Assembly (NCBI RefSeq): GCF_018873765.1
Contig: NC_057916.1
Span: 10,372,001-10,436,000 of the forward strand
DNA length: 64,000 bases
Reading direction: 5' to 3'
From: Telopea speciosissima
Taxonomy: Eukaryota; Streptophyta; Magnoliopsida; Proteales; Proteaceae
In this document: positions 32,101 to 47,100 of the stretch, piece after piece
Layout: each line of letters opens with the position of its first letter
Numbering within the stretch: position 1 is the first letter of the stretch
Made by a program: the position numbers and the translations under genes
Notes under the pieces: generated by a model
Told to the model about the DNA's origin: nothing
What the model saw: only the letters and a program-made list of their open reading frames with translations
Databases searched by the model: none

Positions 32101-35100
32101 AAATGACTGTCACCCCCCCCTGGAACCCCGGAAATGACCAGGGTTGCGGCGGTCATTTCGCGTGCCACTATGTCAGGGCGCAGAAGTGGCATATCTGGTG
32201 CGACTGGGTGGCATTCTTTCTCCCTAACAATTTAATAATCTTTGTACTATATATAGGATTATATATGGTACAAATCTAATAGGTCCTTGTATATTTTGTA
32301 TTCTATACTTAGGATTATATCAAATGTACTTTTCTGATTCTAATTTTTAATTAGAAAATTTATACTAAACATTAAGTATCCATTGCACCCCCCATGGCCC
32401 ACTGGACTGGTGCTAAATATTAAGTTAAATGTCAACTTTTATCTTGTGACCTTTTGTATGATGAAGGTTGGACAGAGCCTTCGAGAGAAAAGATATTGCT
32501 TTTAGTGCTGTTGTGAAGTTTGCATTCCTTGTTGTGCTTGCTATTTCCTTCCTTATCCTTAATTATTTTTGGTTTATTATTCACACCTGGATATGCTACA
32601 TATATTCCATCTTACAACTGACCCAAAAAATTGTCTGCTCTAGTATATATGCATCTTTGGTAATTCCAATGCTGTTATATTTTTTTCATGGTTTAAATAG
32701 GTAAATATTTATGAACCTTTTCTAATCTTTTTCTGAAGATTATTACATGTTTTCTTCAGTGTCTCTTCATTTAAATGATAGTCAATTTAATATATCAGAT
32801 ATTAAATGATAGTTGGTCATGACAACATTATATTCTTTGTACAGAGCAACTTCAGAGGCCAATCAGCCTCAACAGTCTACTGCTCCTTCAACTAAATCAA
32901 CTTCCAGAATGATGGATGATCTCTTTGTAGTCTCAGAACCAACTTCTTCACCAACCTATCCACCCTCAGGCTTGTTTGCTGATCCTCTGGAGCAAATGAG
33001 TAAGCCCAACAATTCTGGAAGTGCGAAATTTGTTGGTTCAGCAGGTAGTGGGACAGTATTAGATGATATGGATCCCCTTGATAGCCTTGGGAAATCTGTT
33101 CCCCTGTTTTCAACTGAGGTGAATAAAAAAGGGAGGGAGAAAAGCCCTTTAAGGGCAGGTAGCATGGATGCTTCTGCTGGCAAAGAGTCGAATGAGAAAC
33201 CTTATGTGAGGGCATCTGAGAATGCGTCACAAAAGAAGGTGCCTGTTGACAATTATCGGGAATCTCATCAAACCCTCTTTGACATTCCCAGTGGTTCATC
33301 AAATTCTAATAAACCTACTGGCTATGCTGGTTCTCGCCCTTCTTTTGTAAATGCCAATTCTAATGGGACAAATTCTCAGGCAGACATGTCTCCAACATCT
33401 GAAGAGAATCTGGAAGCAGCTGATGATGTATGGTTGACTGTCTCTGAAATCCCTCTTTTTACACAACCTACAAGTGCTCCACCACCTTCAAGACCACCTC
33501 CTCCTAGACCAGCACAAGTTTCGAAAAGAGATAAAAGTTCTTTTGCACCTGTAAATATGAAAAAGAAAGTTAGTGAGCTCCCCACTTTTTCGCATTCCAC
33601 TCAGAGCTTCCAGAGTCCTAAGACGGTCCCTGATTCAGCTAAGAGCTCCGGTGTCTCTTCAATATATGAACTTGAAGACTTTGCCATGGATAGGTCCCGA
33701 AGTAATGTTGATGAACATGCAGACATTCTATCTAGTGAGGAAGACATAGAGACAAACTCAGCTGCTGCTGCTGCTATGAAGGAGGCCATGGATAGAGCTG
33801 AGGCAAAATTCAAGCATGCTAGGGAAGTAAGAGAGAGAGATAATGTGAGGGCTGCAAGAAGTAGGGAGCCTGCCCAGCAAGATGCTCATGAGCGAGAACT
33901 CAGAGAGAAACAAGAGAGATTAGATCGTGAAAGAGAACAGGAGAGAGAGGAGAAAGAAAGAGAACAAAGGAGACTTGAGAGGGAGAGAGAAAGGGCTCGG
34001 GAGATTGAAAGAGAGAAGGCCAGACAAGCTGTGGAGAGGGCTACTAAAGAAGCACGTGAGAGAGCAGCTGCTGAAGCTCGCTTAAAAGCTGAAAGGGCTG
34101 CTGTTGAAAGGGCAAAAGCTGAGGCACGTGAACGTGCAGAACGAGCTGCTGTTCAGAGGGCACAAGCTGAAGCTCGTGAAAGGGCAGCAATTGACGCGAG
34201 GGAGCGAGCAGAAAGAGCAGCTGCAGAAGCCAGGTTGAGGGCAGCTGCAGAAGCAAGGGAGAAGGAGGCACAAGAGAGAGCTGCTGTTGCAAGGGCTGAA
34301 GCAGAAGTACGGCTTAGAACAGAACGAGCAGCTGTTGAAAGGGCTGCTGCAGAGGCTCGAGAAAGGGCTGCTGCGGAGGCTCGAGAAAGGGCAGCCGCTG
34401 CAGCTGCTGCAAAAGAAAATCAGCAAAAGAATGATAATGATCTCGAGTCTTTCTTCAATAATATGGGTGCTCGGCCAAGCAGTGCACCAAGACCAAGGCC
34501 TAATTCTTCGGTGAGTGCCTAGGGAGGTGGCACTGATGTTGCACTTTTATTTGTTGTTCAAACCTAGCTGATCAGATCATTTACTTCCTGATCATTTGTT
34601 TCAGAATCCATTTGAAACCCAATTTCAAAATAAGGGAGGGTCCGAAGCTGTGCGTAGAACATCTTCTGGAACTTCATCCACCATGAAGAAGGCATCTTCC
34701 TCCACAAATATTGTTGAGGACCTTAGTTCAATTTTTGGGGGTAATCTCACTGTTAACATGTTAAATTTTTTTTTTAATGCTGAGAGATTCTGACCTATGA
34801 TAAATTTTCAACCTTTTTTTTTAATTTTATAGGGACATCCTCTCCATCTAGGGAATTTCGGGAAATTGACGGGGAGAGTGAGGAAAGACGGAGAGCCAGA
34901 TGGGAGCGTCACCAGAGGACTCAGGAGCGCGCAGTATGCATTTATTTTTTTTAAATACTTTTTTTCCTTCTTTAATGTTGGAATAATTATTGTGTCTTAA
35001 TTACTTGCATTGGACATATGCATCATTGAAAATCTTGATCAATTTAAATTCAACTTTATGGTAGTCGCTTCTAAAGTTTTTGTTATTGAGTTCTCTTTTG

Positions 35101-38100
35101 TAGGCAAAAGCACTGGCTGAGAAGAATCAGCGTGACCTTCAGATTCAGCATGAACAAGCAGAAAGACATGTAAGTCTTTCCTATCAAACCGTTTTTTATT
35201 GAAATGGATCTCCTTTACAAGCATTAGAATATGAAATGGGTTCTCTGTTTTCCTTGAATTATATTTTTCTGATTCAGTTGTTGACTTTTTATGTTTAAGT
35301 CAACATTTCTTTGAGTTACTTGAATTGCCATTTTTGTAATCTTGCCCTTGCCCTGCAATTAATTTCAGAGGATTGCTGAAACGCTGGACATTGAGATTAA
35401 GCGTTGGGCTGCAGGGAAGGAAGGCAATCTGCGTGCTCTGCTATCAACATTACAATATGTGGGTTCATGTACATTTAATTTCTATAGTATGTTTGTTGCT
35501 TCTCTTCTTGTAGCAGTTTTGGTGCTAACAGAATCTATCCAGTTGTGTATTTGTACAATGTTGTTTTCTCCCTCTTAATGATAGGTGATCCTTGATGGTC
35601 TGACATCTAGAAAGCACTTCTACTAGTTAGCAATTTCTGATGTAGTATTTATTACTGGCAATAGCCACCAGGAAGAGCTCATTTATACTTCATCTTTTCA
35701 GATCGTGTTTCTGGAGAGATTAAAGTGTCCTTTCTGCAGGGTAATGGTGACCAAATGTGGTTGGCAACCTATAGTGTTTGTATGTAAATTCAGGAACTTA
35801 GGAGCCTCTGATCCTTCCTCTTATGGAGTTTGACACAGCCATTGATAGTGTTAGCTAGAAACATGAGTCAAATAACCTTGTGGCATTCTTGAGTGGCTTC
35901 CACATTTGCTTTGCTGAGTTCTAGAGGTTCCATTTGGTGGTGGTTTTGCTAGAAGTGAATCCATTCTTATGAGAAGCCACTGGCAGAGCCACCTATTTAA
36001 CCTGAACCATGTACCATGTGATTATATCTGAAACAAAATGTCATCTTACATAGAAGAATCATTCTGCTATTGCTGATCTTATTAATTGGGGAAAAAAGAA
36101 TGATGCACATACCAATTAATCAGTTGTTAACATTATCTTCTCTCTCGCTTCAGGATGTGCTAACCTCTGATTGCAGTATAGTACCAGTTTCTTCAACAAT
36201 TCTACCGTCTATAACTTATGTTTCAGGAAAGGAATTAACTTTCAATTTGGGTCTTGAATCCTGATTACCATCATGACTAAAACCAAAATATTTCATTAAT
36301 TTTGTTTTTTTGTTCTTCTTGATATCGTATTTTTTTTTAAAGAATTGGTTGATTTGTCTGCAATGTCAGAATTACACTTTAAAGAATTGGTTGATTTGTC
36401 TGCAATGTCAGAATTACACTAATTCAAGCTTTGAATTATACTAATTTCAGGCTTTTCTGATAACTCAAAATTTAATTTACAAACAAAAAGGCCACTGTGC
36501 TTCATGTCACCCACCTGAGGCTATACAAAAGGTACAAGGATAAAGTACCATACAAAGGAAGGTTTCTACTTTTGGTGGACCATTGAAGATGGAGCTTCTC
36601 TGAATGCAGAAAACCTACAAGGACAAACAACGATCTTTTCTTTATATCAGGAAGCAAACCATCTCGTTTAACTTCATCTTTCAAAAACCCTTAACCCTAT
36701 TCTTATCATATAATGCTCTCTCCATATGCTCTAAGTGATGGCAGCTGGAAATGGGACCATAGTTTCTCCAGTCAACATCCGATTCATTCTGTTCTAGTTC
36801 TGTATTAAGTCTTCGATATGCCTGGACGTAATCTTTCCTATGTTCATTTCATTCAAAAAGATGTAATCCATATTTCAAAGGATGAGATTGTAAACACAAT
36901 ATTCAGGGTTTAGGAAGGCGGGAACCCAGTGAGATAAAATGATCTATGGTTGGAATGCTATCAGGTGTCTCCAATGAAATAATTGTGTTTTGTTTGGCAA
37001 TCCATTGATCGATATTACCTAAATTGGAGGATATCTTCTGTTAGGTTCAGTGGGGCAATCTTATCGAGACTTTAAAGAGTTGCAGCTTGAATTTTCCAGT
37101 TACCAAACCATCCTGCCCTCCTTTTTCTTCCCAGTCATTCAAGTTCCTTGTTGAAAAATCAATTTCACTGTTATTGACTGATTTTCCAACATTTAGTTCC
37201 ATTATCTGAGTTCTAATTTGCACTGATTTCTGGCTTCTATTGTGACTACAGCAATAGGCCATGGATGCAGTAAAAAAATTCCTTTATGGTGATAGAACGT
37301 CTCTTGTAGTTTCAATTGTAGTGTTGAATATCTTGCTGGCAATTTTTTTATGTTAAGCCACACTTCAATAAATATAAAGTAAAATAGAAGAAAATAATTA
37401 GCAAATTTCTAGCATAATAACGTTTCAGCAGAAATCCTCAAGAGGCAATTTGGATGAGTTTCGAGGCTTCCAAATAAAGTAATAGTAAAGAACTTTTCTG
37501 TAATTAAACCTTACAAGTGGGGTGAAATAGAGAAGTCAGAAAAGGAAGGGAGACTTTAACGATTAACACAAGAATCTGGCCTTATATGAATATATAAAAG
37601 AAAATAATCTTCAACCTCTTGACAGTACAACAGGGAAGGAATGAGATTTAGAGAACTTAAACAAAATTTTGGACTGGATGGCTCAAGTTTGAGTACGATT
37701 GAATCAGAATTTTCTTTTAACCTCAATTACTGCAAGATACAGCAGACCACCACAACCAGATCTGGTTCTGTTCAATTGACCTAACTACCTGATGCAGTAT
37801 CAAAAACTACAAGGATGACCCGATTTGGTCCTACGATGGTTGATTACTCGTCTGTAGGAATTCAGTTTTGTCCTGGTCGTGGGGATAGTTTTAGTCATTA
37901 TTTTGTTTTGTTTTAATGTGTGCTTTGTTAATAGTGTTGGCTGGAATTAGGTCTGTGTTTTTCCAGCTTGATAATTTGAAAATTTTGTTGGCGCCTGGGA
38001 GTTCTATAAAGCTGGTCGTTAGGTACCCTTGATTTTATGAATAGACACTTTGTTTCTCTGCAAAGTAGTGTGGATTTAGTACTTGATATGAGTGGATCCT

Positions 38101-41100
38101 CAGGTTCAACTTGGTGAATTCATAGGGGGTTTAAGATGGATTCTTGCCTGTTCTATCTCTACTATTCTTCTACTTCGTTCTTCTCATCAACTGTTAAGTC
38201 TATTCCAACTTTTTAGCACCTGTAGCACCCCTATTCTGTCAAGTTTTCTCCTGATAGCTTGCTGTGATCATAATTCATAGATATTACTCAACCGGTCACA
38301 CAAGAGAACCCGTTTATGGAAGAAACCAAAACCATGACCACTAACACTTGTCTCCATCGATTGTAGAGTTACTATATTTATGGACTAAGTTCTAATGAAG
38401 AAAATAAAAAACTTTGATACACATCCCCGAGCAACTGCAAACTTGGAAATTCCTCCAGCAGCTAAAGATTCCAAACAAAACTAACATCGCCCCAGCCCAG
38501 GCCCCTTCCCCCTGGTGGGAAGAAAAAATAATATTAAACCAAGACTCCAAATGCTAACTACATCAAATATGTTTCAGGAGAAATCCTTTAGTTTTTTCAT
38601 GGCTGAGATATTGCAGTTTTCAGTTTAAAAGAGAGATTCTTTAGACACAGTCCTCGAAGAAAGTTAACCCAATTAAATGTAGTGCTTCAAATTCCATGGA
38701 GACAGTCTTATATGCAGCAACCTTGATGAGCCAAGGAACAAGGTGAGACCTGCAGAAATGGTTAATATCAACTTGAAAACCGTTGCACAGCCAGAGTTGG
38801 AGCTATGTTGACCCAAAAATGCTTTGTTTCATAGATATTTTCTGGTCCTGCTTTAAGGGCCCTGTGAAAGTAAAAGCTGAGGTCATTAAGGAATATTTTT
38901 TTTGGGGGGTGGGGGGGGGGGGAGAATAGAGTAACTCATCTGATGTTGCCCAGGCTTGAAGGAAGTTGGATGGTCTACATATTAAATCTCATACAATTTT
39001 CTAGACTAGGATGTACATTTAATCCACCCCCCCCCCCCCCCAAAAAAAAAAAAAAAAAAAGAAAGAAAGAAAGAATGAAAAAATTAGGATGAACCAGTTA
39101 CCTAGTTGTTCATAGACCAATGTATTTCCTAATATACCATTTTCTTAGTTACCCATTTACGAGGTAAAAATTTTTAATGAATTCTTACACCTTGTATAAA
39201 GTGACTGCTTCCTCAGGAAATCATACTCCTTTAGTTGTCACTAGAGGTGGAGAATGACATGGGATCCTGTTCGTGATCCTGTTCTTGATACGTCTGATTT
39301 GTTGTTTTATATTGTTAGTCAATAATCATGTATAGCGTATTATTTTACATGCCAAGTTATTTCTAATATCCATTTAATCATGAGCAGGTGCTTTGGCCTG
39401 AATGCGGTTGGCAGCCTGTTTCTTTGACTGATTTGATCACTGGTGCCTCAGTTAAAAAGGTTTACAGAAAAGCAACCTTGTGCATCCATCCCGATAAGGT
39501 GCAACAGAAAGGTGCTAATCTTCAACAGAAATACATTGCAGAGAAGGTGTTCGACCTTCTTAAGGTACTTCATTATTTGAAACCAATCTAGTTTATATAA
39601 TAAAATCGGTTCTTCTCCAATCAATAGAAGGTGTGATTTATTATTTGTTGCTTCGCTAAATTGGCCATTCATAATTTGATGTAACCTAGTTGAAAGCAAA
39701 AGCATATCACAGTAACTGATAGTGACCATGCCACAACTTGGTAGAATCTGACAGCCACATAGACTTGAATTTTTAAATGCATTTTCTTTTAGATGGGATG
39801 TCCATGTCAAGTACTGGAAGAATGTTTGGCCCAATGTAGCTCTAATGATTTACTGTTTACATCTGTTAGCCCAGTCTTGGTTTGATTAATCTGGTGTAGG
39901 ACCTTTAGTTATTTGGTCGTGGAAGATCCAAGCGGAATAGGATTTTCCCGAGCGATAAAAATGTGAAAATAAGGGAAGGAATAGAAGAGAGGATGAAATC
40001 AGATTACTTATGAGAGCTTGTCTAGAATAACTCAAGTATCAAACCCAGCAAAATGATCTTCAAAAAAACAAAAAGAAAAACACCCAGCATGATGGTATCA
40101 TTCTCCATCAGTCATTAACTTATGTGGAAGATAAAGTATGATAGAGTTCTATATAAATGTTTAAGGTTACTGCTATCCTATGATGATTTGGGCAATAACT
40201 TTCCATTTAAAGGTTAGATTTACGAAGCCATGTTTTTGGTGATTGAATAGCCTCTCTAGTGACAATAAAAATGAGGAGAAATGGGAACATTTGCACCCCT
40301 TCCCAAAATAACGAGCTTAAGAAAAATGATTTGAATATGAACTTGATTTAACCAATATTTAAGATTTCGGGTGGAATTTATCGAAATTAGAGAAATATTA
40401 TGACCCTCCCCAGACCCCACAGTGGTGGGAGCTTCGTGCACTGGATACTCCCTTTTTTAGAGAAATATTTCTCTTTCCTGGGGGGTCAAATATGGTAAAA
40501 TTGGAGGAAGTGCCTAAATTTTGAGTGAAACCTGTTGAAATTGGCTAAATCTTTCTGTTACCCCATGGTTCGTAAACACCCCTGAGTCGAAATTTCAAAC
40601 ATTGGATTTTACTTGGACTTCAAAAATAGAATAAGGATGAATCAAAACTGGAATAAAAATGAAAATTGAGAAAAATTTCCTGAAATAACTTCAAGTTTGA
40701 CTAGTCTAAAATTTAATAATAAACCAAAATGGCGCAAACTCTAAAAAATATTAATTAACAACCAATTCATACAAGTTAAATAAACAAAAGCTGATAAACG
40801 CATTGGCTAGTCCAATGACACAAAAAGTTTGAACATGCTCTTCAACGTGGTGTGTCCATTGGATCCAAATGCCATCCCAAGTTGGCCGATAGTATTCCCC
40901 TGTAGATTCTTTCTTCGTGTTGGAGTTTCCCCCAAATTTTCTGTTCTGCATATAATTCAGCATCTTCTCCTCACCATAATTTTTTGGGGGAGCGAAAGTT
41001 ACAATTTATTGATGCAGCAAAAAGTCTTAATGCTGATAATTTTTTATGGATGTATCAAATCTGAGTTTGTGACTCTTCATCATCCTGCAATTGCGTCTTC

Positions 41101-44100
41101 CCCCCCCCCCCCCCCCCCTTCCCAGTCTCATTCTCCTTTTATTTACATTTTGTAATACAAGCATGATTTTTTCGTATTTCTGTGCTGATTTTTTAAATGA
41201 GTACAATTACCTCACTATTTAGTGATGAATCTACACAAAGATGTCAATTAGGGCCTTTTTGAATATGGCATTAAATTGAACTGTGATGGAAATTCTATGG
41301 ATTCTAGGCCTGGTGGGCATTTGTGTGGAGTTTTTAGAGGTCATCACGACAACATTGCTTTTGTATATTCAGTTCCAATTGCTGATTGACCTGGTTGAAA
41401 GGGTTACTGAACTGAAGGCTGTCACAAAAAGTTTTGAGGTTTACTTGGGCTACAGATAACATGATTATCAAGTGTGACACCACCTTGGTTGTCAAGAGGC
41501 TATCCTCTTAACTCTAAAGACCCTTGGAGGTACATGTGTCTTAAAAAAAAAACTGAAATTTGTGTCTTTTTCCTAGAGGATGTGTTTGTGAATGGCCTAG
41601 CTGATGAATTAGCTAGGGAAAGGGTCCGTAGACAGATATTGTATTTGGGGACCTATCCATCCCATCATGTACCTTTGCTGGCTTTTTTGGTCCTTGTGAC
41701 CCTTGGTTGTCGTGAATTATCTCCTGTACGGCTGTACCTTTACCTCTTTTCAATAAAATTTGTTACTTGTCAAGAAAAAATGGAAGAAAGTTCTCTGTGG
41801 TGGAGTGTACTGCCCATGCCCAGACACAGGGGGGGGGGGAATGACCTCCGCGCCCCCCATGATGCCAACGTGTACGCAAGGGCCACTCTTCCCCACAGAG
41901 AACACCGACCCAAGAAAAATGTAGTATAAAAGTTTCCCATACAAACAGTGTGGGTAGCAGGTTCCACATGAACATGATCTGGATTTGGGTAGTAAATTGT
42001 GGCCTTAGATGCCAAAGTGACAATGTATTTGGCAACCAGTTTCTTCAGAATCTTTTTTTTCATTTTTTATAAACCTCTCTGTACTAACCATTCAGTTCCC
42101 AGCCATTCCTTTTCCTTTCTGGCCACTCTTTTATGTTCTCTCTATCTCCCTTCCTTTGACATGGAAACCCTACAAATTGGTTCAGTGTAGTGATGATCTG
42201 GTAACAAGAATCATGTGGAAAAGTATTTGATGAAACATATCACCATCAGTAGACACTGGGATCTATTGGGCAGAGCCAAGACTTGTGGAGTAGAAGGAAA
42301 ATAGAATTTGGAGTTAAGGGCATATTTGGAATACTCTTCGGGAGTGCTTCCGGTGATTTTTTGCTCTACAGGAGTGAAAAAAACATGAGAAATATGTTTG
42401 GTAAGTCTGGTTCATTTTTCTACTCTTGCAGAGTGAACAGGGCTTCTGTAGTGGAAATGGAGAAGCGGTTTGAAATTGTTTCTTCAATCTTCACTCCCGG
42501 AGCAAATCTAGGGACGCTGGTGGAGAAACAAAATGAGGACCCGACATTTTGCCTCACCTTGCTTCTCTTGCGATTGACTAAGACAAGGTGAGCTTACATC
42601 TCCATCTCTTTTCCTCACTCCCTTTCTCCCCATTTGTATGTATCTGCAACAACTGCCGTCGTCACTCTCTGACTTTCTCTTCCTCTCTCTGTATTTCTCC
42701 CTCTCCTGATCTTCTTCTCTGTTGCTCTCTCTCCCTCTCCCCCTCTCCCCCTCTCCCAAGTGTATGTATCTCCGTTGTCATCGCTCTCTGACTTCATCCC
42801 ATGTAACTCCTCCGCTTGCGAGCATGCGAAGCTTCTGTATTCTCTAAATTCTTTAATCCGATGGTGTTCAAATGGATGAATCAAGCTCAAAACTGAGGTA
42901 TCAACAATGGAGACGGAGCTGAAAGATTTTGGTTCCAAAAACCATCGTCAAGTGCTCAAACCAGCCGATGAGCCTCATGGTGTTCGGGCAAGGATGAGCG
43001 ACCTTTGCCGAAATCGGATTCCAACTTGAGTTCTTCCCCTCTCTCTGCTGATAGTCTGCAGGACCTTGAGAAGAAATTTGCTGTTTTCGTAAGAAGAGAT
43101 GCTTACAGGATGATAGGTAGGTGATGCAGGTAAGGGTGTCCAATCAGGCCAATTGGGCATTGGAATACTGTATTTTCGTCCATAGTTGGGTTCTATGGGC
43201 CTTGGGCTTATTATTTTTGGGTTTATTGATGTAATGGGCCTGATTTATGAGCCCATAAAGTTGGGACAAAATTAGTACACGAGATTAGTAGTTAAGTATT
43301 CGAGCTAGATTAGGATACTTAATAGCTTTTAAAAGGTCTATTTTAAGTCTGTTTACTTTAAGTCAGTATAAGAGTGATTAGGAGTCCATTTATGTGTCAA
43401 TTTATGAATTTTGGGTCTTTATATATGTAATACACCCCCATAAGAGAGTGATTAGGAGTCCCTACTCTTCTCTACTCTTCTCTGCTTCTCTATGATTACA
43501 ATGTTAGTTTCTGCAATTCCTCGCTCTTCATATCAGTTTCTAGTTTTGATTTGGTTTTTGCATAAAAATCTCATTTTTTTTTGATTTCTTGAATTCCTAC
43601 TCCAATTAAGTATTTTCTGAAACTTGAAATCTAAACATTGGATTTCAATTTTGCTTCCATACTTAGTAATTGGTTTCTGTTATGAACCTTCTTATGGTTT
43701 CAAAATTCAAATTTGAAACTGATTTCCTGTATTCCTACTACAAGTCTGATTTTAGTTTAATCGATTTTCAAAATTTTGTTTTCTAAGTCTCATCTCAGAT
43801 TTTTATCATTAGGCTTTTTATTTGATACTGAAATCAACTTCTAATTTGGTTTGTCTGAACCTTGGATCAATTCTCAGATTTGGGAACCCTTTCTTCAACT
43901 AAGAATCTGACCATTGGATCAAGCCTGATTTCTGATATTATATTCTCCCATTTTTATTAGGGCCTTTATCCAGAATTTTGTCTGAATCTGATCCCTTGAT
44001 TTTTTTTTTAACCCAAATATTCTCTGGGACCGGGCCAGCCCCTAAAATTTTATTAAAAAAGGGTCCAAATAATAAAGATACAATTGGGGGGGGGGGACAA

Positions 44101-47100
44101 GCCCGCCTAACCCCAACCCGAGATATACAATTAGGGCACTCCAACACTCAAGGAGAGAATCTCTCACTTCCCAACCCAGAAGATACAGATTATTTCCTTA
44201 AAACCGGTAAGCCAATAGCATCCTCACGGGTGATCCTCCGAATTTCGATTGGTAGAATCTCATCTCCCGAGAATTCTGTGTCCATTGCTGAGGCGCATGC
44301 AAAATTGATCCCTTGATTCTCTGTTATTAAATTCTTTGGAAGTCTGGTTTTATTCCTTAAATGTGATTGTGTCGCAAGCCTATCTGCCATTGGATTTCAC
44401 TGGTTCGAGATTAGCATTGCATTATTTGGTATCAAGCCGAAAATCCTGTGGCGGTTGATTTTGATTTGTTTGAATCTCAAATTCGTATGCTTCAATTTCG
44501 CATGGAGAATAGCACGAAGAGATTTGTGATGTACTTTTTTTCGAGAGCTTGCTGATGGTTTTTGAGAGACTGCTGATAATACTGACTACCTATGTGATAA
44601 AGCGTTAAGCAAGAAGGAAGCTTCCGAAAACGAATCGGAAGTGGAAGAAACAATGGTAGAAGAGGAGGTTGATCATGACAGGATTCCAGTTGAGGAAATA
44701 CAATTTGAAGAGATCAAGAATGGTGATTTCTTTCTTCCTCCAAAAATCTTGGATTTAAGGAAGCGATCATTGTTGATTTTGATCGTGAGACTCCTTTGAT
44801 CATCATACCATCAAAGCCAACAAGCTTAGATGTTGATCGAGTGGTGTTGATTCCCTTGTACTATAAAACTCGAGGACAAGTTTTTTTCCGATTCCAAGGG
44901 GCATGAATGCAGTTAAAGGTGTCCAGTTGGGCCAATTGGGCCTTGGAATACTTATTTGGCCCTTGGTTGGGTTCTATGGGCATTGGGTTTGTTATTTTTG
45001 AGCTTATTGATGTAATGGGCCTAATTTATAAGCCCGTAAAGTGTGGGTAATATTAGTAGTGTTTGAGTTAGATTAGGATACTTAATAGTTCTTAAGTATA
45101 AAAGAGTAACTACAAGTCCTTTTATGAGTCAATTTAGGAAATTTAGGTTTTTATATATACACCCCCAAAAATGGGAGATGACTTGAGTAAGAACGAGTTT
45201 TTATTAAGAGTTTTGGAGCTGTTGAGTTTGGCATATGGGATTGGTATCCCAGACCTGGTTTACTCTTCTCTATTCTTCTCTTCTCTTCTCTACATCGTCC
45301 CCACTGAGTACAAGGCTAGTTTCTGCAATTCTCTTCTCTTCATATCAATTTCTAGTTCTGATTCTATTCTCAGCATAAAAATCCTGTCTTTTTCTGGTTT
45401 CTTGAATTCCTACTCCAAGTAGCAATTTCTGAAACTTCAAATTTAATCATTGGATTTCAATTTTGTTTCTTTACTTAGCAATTAGTTTCTGTTCTGAACC
45501 TTCTTACGGTTTCAAAATTTAAACTTGAAATTGATTTCCTATTTTCCTACTACAAGTTTGATTTTAGTTTAGTCGATTTTCAAATTCTATTTTCCATGTC
45601 TGATCTCAGATTTCTAATTATCATTAGGTTTATTATTTGGTACTGAAATCAATCTCTAATCTGGTTTGTCTGAACCTTCTATTGATTCTCAGATTTGTGA
45701 ATTCCTTCTTCAACTAGAAATCTTCAGATCCTATGACTATGCCACCATGGCTATTGGATCAAGCCTGATTAATGATGTTATATTCTCCCATCCAATTAGA
45801 GCCTTTGACCGGAATTTTGCCTGAATCTGATCCCTTGATTGTCTTTTTTTAAAATTATTTGGAAATCTGGTTTTATACCTTATGTGTGATCCTATTGCAA
45901 GCTACCACTGGATCTCACTGGTTCGAGAATAGCACTGCATTAGGAGGGGGAACTGCCTTTGTAAGAGAGACTTCCGCTCAGATTCACAATTACCATGCTC
46001 ATTCCCGATCCCTTTGGTTGTTGGGATGAAATGAGGTTCATGAAAATAATTTATCTTGTAATTGATATAACTCGGAACAAAATATGCTTGTTCCGTTTTA
46101 CATGGGTTCAATTGTCTTCTTTTGGGGTCTGTTTTTCTGGGTTTTCTCCTTGAAAGTTTTACATGTGTTTACCATGGATTGTCATGCAGCGTTTTACAGA
46201 ATTCCGAACCAAAGCTGGTTCAGATTTCTACAAGTACCCATCTTTTGAAGGAACATCGAGTGGACTCTGGGAAACAGAGGAAAATATATACCTTTAAAAA
46301 AGACAGAAGTTCATTTATCCTATTAAATTTATTGGGTTCCAATTCCTATTCTCTCTGTTATTTTGTGAAATTTGTAACTGACTACTGTGGATTATGGGCT
46401 CTATTACATGGACCTTTATTCCCTGAGGTTTGCTGATCAGTACGGTTGTGCAGTTCCACTCATAGGGGGGGCTGAAATGACCATTCCACCCCCTGACCGA
46501 ACACACTGCCCGGGTGGGGTCCACCCCCTCTTATTAGAGGCACTAGGGAACTGTACCGGGCAGGGGAACCGCAGGTGATAAAAATTCCTATTACATTGTC
46601 TCCAAACCCAGAAATACAAGCCAATGCCCTCAAGCAGCACAACAGGTTTTATGTTAATTTCCTAATACTTGAGATTTGTTGTTAGAACTTTGGTCTGGAA
46701 CTTGAATTATGGTTGCTGTTTTTTAAGGTTCTTAGAGCCATGACCTTGAATATAATCCATGTTGTGAATTGATGTACTTCCAATCTGCAATTTGAAACTA
46801 AATTATTACAACACGACTGATCAGTTTTTTTTATCAGTAATTGGCCTCTGATCTGTTACATGATTGGGAATTTTTTCTGTTCTATCAAGTACTCATTATG
46901 CACATTAAGAAAGATGTAGACTCTTCCTGTCTGTTTGGGCCTGGGTTTCACGTAGAACACTTAACAAACTCAGATTGAAGAACGTGACTCTGAGGGAGAG
47001 CAAGAATGAATGATGACTCAAGATAGGGCTAGATTTAGCTTCAAATTGTGATGGAGAAGCCCCTAAAGTGGATCTCTGACTTTTACAAATGTGTGTGGTC

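Noticed and set aside
33601..34426. several minus-strand open frames rich in Leu, Cys and Ser
   Set aside because: Antisense shadows of the repetitive coiled-coil exon of the auxilin-related gene.
41790..41903. GC-rich stretch considered as a gene fragment
   Set aside because: It is a small inverted repeat with no frame of interest.
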